This document shows positions 60,801 to 64,000 of a stretch of DNA of 64,000 nucleotides, piece by piece (within the stretch, counting starts at the first letter, position 1; every line of letters begins with the position of its first letter). The translations under genes and the position numbers were made by a program. The notes under the pieces were generated by a model. That model saw nothing but the letters and a program-made list of their open reading frames with translations, had not been told where the DNA came from and ran no database searches. The stretch comes from Gentiana macrophylla (taxonomy: Eukaryota > Streptophyta > Magnoliopsida > Gentianales > Gentianaceae), in assembly GCA_026214975.1 (NCBI GenBank), contig CM047806.1, forward strand, positions 55,321,947 through 55,385,946. The letters are read 5' to 3'.

Positions 60801-63387
60801 ACCTAGTTCACTTGCTAGTGGTTATTTAGGCATCGAGTTAATAATTTAACTTGACCTCATTCAACGGTAAATCCACCGTCGACAACATACTGAGAAAGAT
60901 AACAAAAAAGTTCTTCTCTGCTTAACAATGGCTGAATAAACGTTCCATACATCGTCCGGATTTTACAGTATATCTAACAACAAACATACGAACTTAAATC
61001 CAATCTTAGACAATGGCTAACCATCTTAGATATTAACTAACAAATTCTGGCCATTACCAACAGATATGCTTGCTGTTGTCGTGGATGTCAAAGCGCCCAG
61101 AGAGGTAGAAGTGAACAGAAAGAAAACTCCACTGCAAGATTTCACAGTCGTGAATGAAAAGTAAGTCAATTTTGCCGTAAAAACGAGATTTCAACTCTGC
61201 CCTTAAAACACACACAACCACAGAAACACCAAAACTGACACAACTTTCTTGCCCTTTTTGATTGATTTGTGCATCTAACAACAGGTTACAAAGTACGACA
61301 TTTACAATCTGGGGTGACTTCGTCTCAATCATCGGACCTGAGATATATGAGCAGAGACACGAACTACCAATAATTGCCTGCATAAGACTTCTAGCAGGGG
61401 GTTACTCAGGTAGTATGAAACAAACAACTAACTCATAAAAGCATTCATACCAATTGTACATATGCACTCACCCAAAAAAATTAATGCAGGAGGCTCGCCA
61501 TCAACCGTACCATTTTCATACATCGCAGTGAATCCTGACTTTGAACAAGCTAGGCAACTAAGAACCTGGTAAAACCAAACACAGAAGAAACCACAAAAGA
61601 CACCCAGAAATGAACTGAGTATCTACTAACTTTTTACATTCTGAAATACAGGATCACGAACAACACAGATAACGTCAGAAATGCTCCAAAAACACCAAAC
61701 AATCCACACCTCGAGCAAGAAGAAGAAGAGAGCCAAGCTCTACAATGCATTCACATTCCACAACAGTCAACTCACACCGAGGTAAATATCTAAGAAACCC
61801 TACATCAAACACTTAGATTGACATGAAAAAATAACCACAAAAATAACACAAATTGCAGCAGAGGTACTCGCAGGAAAGACACACCAAAGGGACTATGTGC
61901 ATTGGAGAATTACATCAACAGATACTCTACTCCACATGTCCTAAATGCACCAAACTCACGAAAGCCCTAGGGAATGAGGAATTCCGATGCCACACATGCA
62001 AGGCAAACGAAATAGCAGTACCGAGGTAATCCGACAATATCCTTAGCTATATGAATAACAGCGAACACACAACAACATCATAAATCACATAACAAACATC
62101 CATTGCAGGTGCAAAGTGACACTGCAGATCAACGATGGTAAAAACGTTATATCAGCAACGATGTACGACAAACCTGCGGAGCAATTACTGAAAAACACCA
62201 CACACAGATGCACCAAAAAGATCCGCAGGTAAACAACTCACAATATGCGCATTAGGTTATAATTCTACCTGTGTTTGAAACACAAAATCATATCTCGTGT
62301 TCAGAGGTTATTAACTATCTACCAAATGATCTTCACAGTCTATTCTTAGTCAGAAATACAATTATTCACTTTGCTGTGGCTTTTTAGTGTTTCTGAGTTC
62401 ACAGAGTAACTCCTATGGTTGTACTCATTTCACTTTTAGATATTCTGTGACCTGTACACTCTCTCTATCACACTGAATCTGATATATGGAACTTTGTTCT
62501 GGGCTATCAGTGTTTATTAGTTCACAGAAAAGCTCCCATGGTTACAGCTGTTTTCTATATCTAGGAAAGTAGTTACATTGCGTACAATAATTCTCTTCAT
62601 CCTACAAATAATTCTTAGCAAGTAGACTAAATCATACTATCTTTTCACCAAAAGTTGCATTTTTTAACGTACTGTAATTTCTAAGCTCTCCTTGTCAGAT
62701 TCAATGCGCTATGTCACACTTGATTTCCAAATTCCACCACTTCCTAAGTCACACAACAGTTCTTATGGTTGCATACAGTTTGTAGACATACAAATCTGAT
62801 TTTAGACAGTAACCAAAATATTCTGACTCACCTAGGCATATATTTGTCATTGTTCCCTCATTCTCCAGTTAGTTGTTACTTAGATGTGTCATGCAGTCAT
62901 TTCATTTCAACGTACACTTGGTTAAGTTGATTTTCCAATACTCAATTACCATTGTCAAGAACAGACTAACCCCCTTCAATATCATTACAGGAAATACATA
63001 GTCTGCTAGCAACAATCAACGAGGAGCTGAATACGAAGAAGATAGCAGCAAAGATTGTACCATCAACAAAGGAGTACATGGATCACAAAACCAGACACAC
63101 CATCCTAAGCTGGACAGAGTCACAACCGACAAACATGACTCCAACAGACCCTAACACATGCACCACAGAACTTGGAAGCACTCCATGTAAATATGTACCC
63201 AATAATCAGACACACTACCACAAATTCACACGACTACAACTACTATAGATAACATTACTAACCACTCTTAAACAACTTTTCTCACGCAGAGAAGAACGAA
63301 GGGAAACGACCAACAATAACAGCACAAGAAACCCAGCAAGCTACACCAACAAAGAAAGTCAAGCTGGAGTTCCCACCCAAACCCTAA
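51888..63387 (+). CDS. Helitron RPA large-subunit-like gene, interrupted by element E in intron 2
   Basis: Exons with GT-AG borders and matching phases are 51888-52037, 52125-52401, 61064-61160, 61285-61409, 61490-61568, 61652-61781, 61859-62025 and 62109-62228. Probable last exons are 62991-63186 and 63290-63387. The product starts MARKPPSKNIIEVLPTTTEW. It has an OB fold over exons 1-2 (WILNKATFIQPITD), a second over exons 3-5 (TFTIWGDFVSIIGPEIYEQR), and a C4 zinc ribbon in exon 7 (CPKC, then FRCHTC) as in RPA70 DBD-C. The C terminus is basic (TPTKKVKLE). It should bind single-stranded DNA during Helitron movement. Exons 8 and 9 do not join in phase, and the last junction would make TAG, so either an exon is missed in 62229-62990 or the 3' end is mutated. 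Confidence 0.8.
52850..52883. promoter_or_regulatory. Palindrome pair in E 5' LTR, upstream of TATA
   Basis: TCGGTCGACCGA occurs at 52850-52861 and 52872-52883, starts 22 bp apart, spacer GCCGATGCAT. It is repeated in the 3' LTR at 59402-59413 and 59424-59435. Confidence 0.65.
53416..53471. promoter_or_regulatory. Palindrome triplet in E 5' LTR, downstream of TATA
   Basis: TCGGGTGACCGA (variant) at 53416 and perfect TCGGTCGACCGA at 53438 and 53460 each start 22 bp after the previous one. It is repeated in the 3' LTR at 59966, 59988 and 60010 (the last a TCGATCGACCGA variant). Confidence 0.65.
54320..54337 (+). other. Primer-binding site of element E (tRNA-Asp type)
   Basis: TGGCGCCGTTGTCGGGGA has one base different from the element C site. 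Confidence 0.85.
54442..54475. promoter_or_regulatory. Palindrome pair in E leader
   Basis: Perfect TCGGTCGACCGA lies at 54442-54453 and 54464-54475, starts 22 bp apart, between the primer site and the first ORF. Confidence 0.6.
54605..55831 (+). pseudogene. Element E retropepsin ORF with one internal stop
   Basis: The ATG at 54605 opens a frame broken once by TAG at 55229-55231 and otherwise open to 55831 (408 codons plus stop). Residues 1-100 are basic then acidic (RKPLTPKLKERIAKMKARIQ; SSDSDSGYDYMHHMSN). The retropepsin follows: the catalytic motif LIDSGSSLNIFPKSL, then after the stop FKIDIVVMDIDEHPHCPIIL with GRAFINTSRALI. The C terminus is strongly basic (KARRKQTKKRTRRVRAK) and may bind nucleic acid. 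In Athila-like elements this protease lies between gag and RT; here RT is gone. The stop falls between the two halves of the protease fold and would inactivate it unless read through. Confidence 0.8.
55832..56789 (+). other. Element E interior spacer with palindrome cluster
   Basis: It is non-coding and AT-rich, with a C/T-rich stretch at 56280-56540 that contains a short tandem repeat (CATTCACCTTTCCCTCTTCC, twice). At 56690, 56708 and 56730 lie three TCGGTCGACCGA-type palindromes, the last perfect. They lie just before the ORF at 56790. Confidence 0.6.
56790..57527 (+). CDS. Element E putative plant transposon protein-type ORF
   Basis: A 245-codon frame begins at the ATG at 56790 (MPPRRHRAAQFVAVEGNIPL); the upstream TTG in the same frame is less likely. 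The pattern of the core matches the plant-transposon-protein domain found in Athila-type and other plant LTR elements: NWVREFYAYL, then VTIRGRPIVISPGTFNAYFG, a Trp-rich middle, and YYTHATLLYWLYMGWPMNVG with a conserved Arg/Lys next to IRKEM. No catalytic function is known for this domain. The frame ends at 57527; an acidic continuation (GHDQEQEGEPEDDADEAGPN) lies one frame over at 57515-57697, so the C terminus may have been lost by a shift. Confidence 0.7.
   Translation: MPPRRHRAAQFVAVEGNIPLINGVPQFASREVYSSFINHFANAPVHRARGLDLDNCGDELLGLVEHYQWRDVVAPPGRVNINWVREFYAYLRVHPDTNIVTIRGRPIVISPGTFNAYFGLDISEDGLEYMVTFDGSDAWLEEVGAYLGIEWTIGEVARTFAEPDFRRWEDKCLHRLIRSNIFPAKHVSTVYYTHATLLYWLYMGWPMNVGALIRKEMTDDALKPRHTLPFGSMITTFCEGAECPV
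57698..59096 (+). other. Element E 3' untranslated interior
   Basis: No gene is visible. CATTGGGGACAATG lies at 58123-58136, followed by GTTTAAGTAGGGGG, as in element C. The polypurine tract AAGTGGGGGGAAG lies at 59084-59096, directly before the 3' LTR. Confidence 0.75.
59097..60863 (+). repeat. Element E, 3' LTR
   Basis: It is 1767 bp with a TATATAAA box at 59536-59543. It is near identical to the 5' LTR, and palindrome clusters are kept at 59402-59435 and 59966-60021. Confidence 0.93.
62229..62990 (+). other. Long intron of the RPA-like gene, possibly hiding an exon
   Basis: It starts GTAAAC after CGCAG and ends CATTACAG. It is T/A-rich with several loosely repeated segments that contain CACAG and CTCCTATGGTT or CTCCCATGGTT (about 62400 and 62530). 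Because the flanking exons do not join in phase, a small exon may be missed here. Confidence 0.4.
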
Positions 63388-63773
63388 CATCCTGCTACTA
63401 CAAAACCCAACAAGTAATAGACTTGCTTTTTGAAAAGTGTGGATTGTTTGGTATTTTTGGAACTGCTGTGTGAAACAAACAATCCACACAATCAATATTC
63501 TGCTACCAAGAACTTTGTTTGGTTGTTTGGGGTTTGGTGTTTTTGGTGCGAACAACCTTGGCAGCAGAATAAACTTTTGTAACAACCAGAGAAGCAACTC
63601 TCTTGTAACAACCAACATGCTTACTTTCACCACAACTATGTATATATTCACTAACTATGGACAAATAATACTATGTATACTACACAACGGAGCAACCAAC
63701 GCAACAGAACAAACGTACACAAAAGAATTACAAAACAAGGGCAAACGTGTGCAAAGCACACATATAAAAACTA

Positions 63774-63774
<1 letters not shown>
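63388..63774 (+). other. Helitron 3' terminal region with two inverted repeats and the terminal hairpin
   Basis: A perfect 14-bp inverted repeat (GTGTGGATTGTTTG at 63437, inverse at 63476-63489) is followed by a second of 14 bp with one mismatch (ATTCTGCTACCAAG at 63497, inverse at 63558-63571). The terminal hairpin GTGTGC-AAA-GCACAC at 63747-63761 and CTAG at 63771-63774 mark the transposition end. Confidence 0.85.
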
Positions 63775-63844
<70 letters not shown>

Positions 63845-63982
63845 GGATTTGGAGATATATTTTAATGTTGTTTGGAGAATCTGATGCAGTTGATCATTAA
63901 TAAAGATTCTGTAAAAGGAAGAAAAGTAGTGTTTGAGTCTTTAAAATAGAGAATCTATTAAGAGACACTGTTGCAAATGCTC
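63775..63982. mobile_element. PIF/Harbinger-like MITE, right part
   Basis: (TA)n at 63775-63841 continues the tract split by the Helitron. The rest ends TGTTGCAAATGCTC at 63982, before TTA (63983-63985). It pairs with the left end at 43319. The last bases, to 64000, should be the continuation of the B2 interior or other flank; too short to tell. Confidence 0.6.
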
Positions 63983-64000
63983 TTATATAGTCAATGGTGT

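Larger units (their letters stand above)
52546..60863 (+). mobile_element. Element E: non-autonomous Athila-like LTR retrotransposon in RPA intron 2
   Basis: LTRs lie at 52546-54313 and 59097-60863, starting TGATAACGGTCATTTTGTGC and ending GACCTCA(A/T)TCA, with the perfect duplication ACGGT (52541-52545 and 60864-60868). The tRNA-Asp-type primer site and the box CATTGGGGACAATG place it in the Athila/Tat branch. The interior holds a retropepsin ORF and a plant-transposon-protein ORF but no RT, RNase H or integrase. It is inserted in an intron, in the same orientation as the Helitron gene. The LTRs differ by few bases, so the insertion is young. Confidence 0.93.
43873..63774 (+). mobile_element. 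Helitron with Rep-helicase and RPA genes, inserted in (AT)n
   Basis: The 5' end is TCATACCTTTTAGG, preceded by A. The 3' end is the perfect hairpin GTGTGC-AAA-GCACAC (63747-63761), nine bases, then CTAG (63771-63774), followed by T. This is the known Helitron layout: TC start, hairpin and CTRR end, A/T target, no target duplication. It encodes a Rep/PIF1-helicase and a multi-exon RPA-like protein, as autonomous plant Helitrons do. It carries a Stowaway MITE (44938-45172) and LTR element E (52546-60863). Without these it is about 11.3 kb. The Rep-helicase is broken, so the copy is now probably non-autonomous. Confidence 0.92.

Noticed and set aside
63437..63865. 142-codon plus-strand frame ending in a Tyr-Ile run
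   Set aside because: It crosses the Helitron end into the (TA)n tract and overlaps the inverted repeats; not a gene.

Overview
The window is repeat-dense plant nuclear DNA, most likely pericentromeric or otherwise heterochromatic DNA of a flowering plant. The evidence is plant-type Ty1/copia and Ty3/gypsy LTR retrotransposons with tRNA-Met and tRNA-Asp primer sites, an Athila/Tat-type non-autonomous element, a Stowaway MITE and a plant-type Helitron that carries Rep/helicase and RPA genes. I cannot name the species and I see no convincing ordinary host gene. Only an N-terminal fragment at 1-250 (minus strand) is of unclear origin.

Left part (1-36404). A copia-type LTR ends at 3961 against a decayed gypsy RT/RNase H fragment (3962-5036, minus). 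A copia-type 5' LTR (family B) starts at 5037 and resumes at 35057 because element A is inserted in it. A is a SIRE-like copia element on the minus strand (5469-35056). It keeps gag-like and extra 3' ORFs but has lost pol. Element C, a three-LTR Athila/Tat-like element on the plus strand (9521-30219, TSD GGAGT), sits inside A. Element D, a Tekay/Del-type chromovirus on the minus strand (11878-22639, TSD ATAAT), sits inside C. A solo LTR related to family B (18482-20291, TSD CAACT) interrupts the gag of D, and a 90-bp insertion (TSD GGTAC) interrupts the protease of D. The stack is therefore B, then A, then C, then D, then a solo LTR.

Middle part (36405-43318). Two tandem plus-strand family-B units follow. 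Each has a 5' LTR and a tRNA-Met-like primer site but no recognisable protein domain. Their untranslated interiors carry repeats with small hairpins whose stems vary in a compensating way.

Right part (43319-64000). A PIF/Harbinger-like MITE (TSD TTA) is split inside an (AT)n tract by a 19.9-kb Helitron (43873-63774). The Helitron has TC and CTAG ends and a 3' hairpin. It encodes a two-tyrosine Rep plus PIF1-like helicase, broken by two stops and two frameshifts, and a multi-exon RPA-large-subunit-like gene. Intron 2 of the RPA gene holds element E (52546-60863, TSD ACGGT), a non-autonomous Athila-like element with a retropepsin ORF and a plant-transposon-protein ORF.

The most unusual signal is a 12-bp palindrome, TCGGTCGACCGA. 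It occurs in pairs or triplets with 22-bp start-to-start phasing, with one 18-bp exception, in the LTRs of two unrelated elements (D and E) and in the interior of E.
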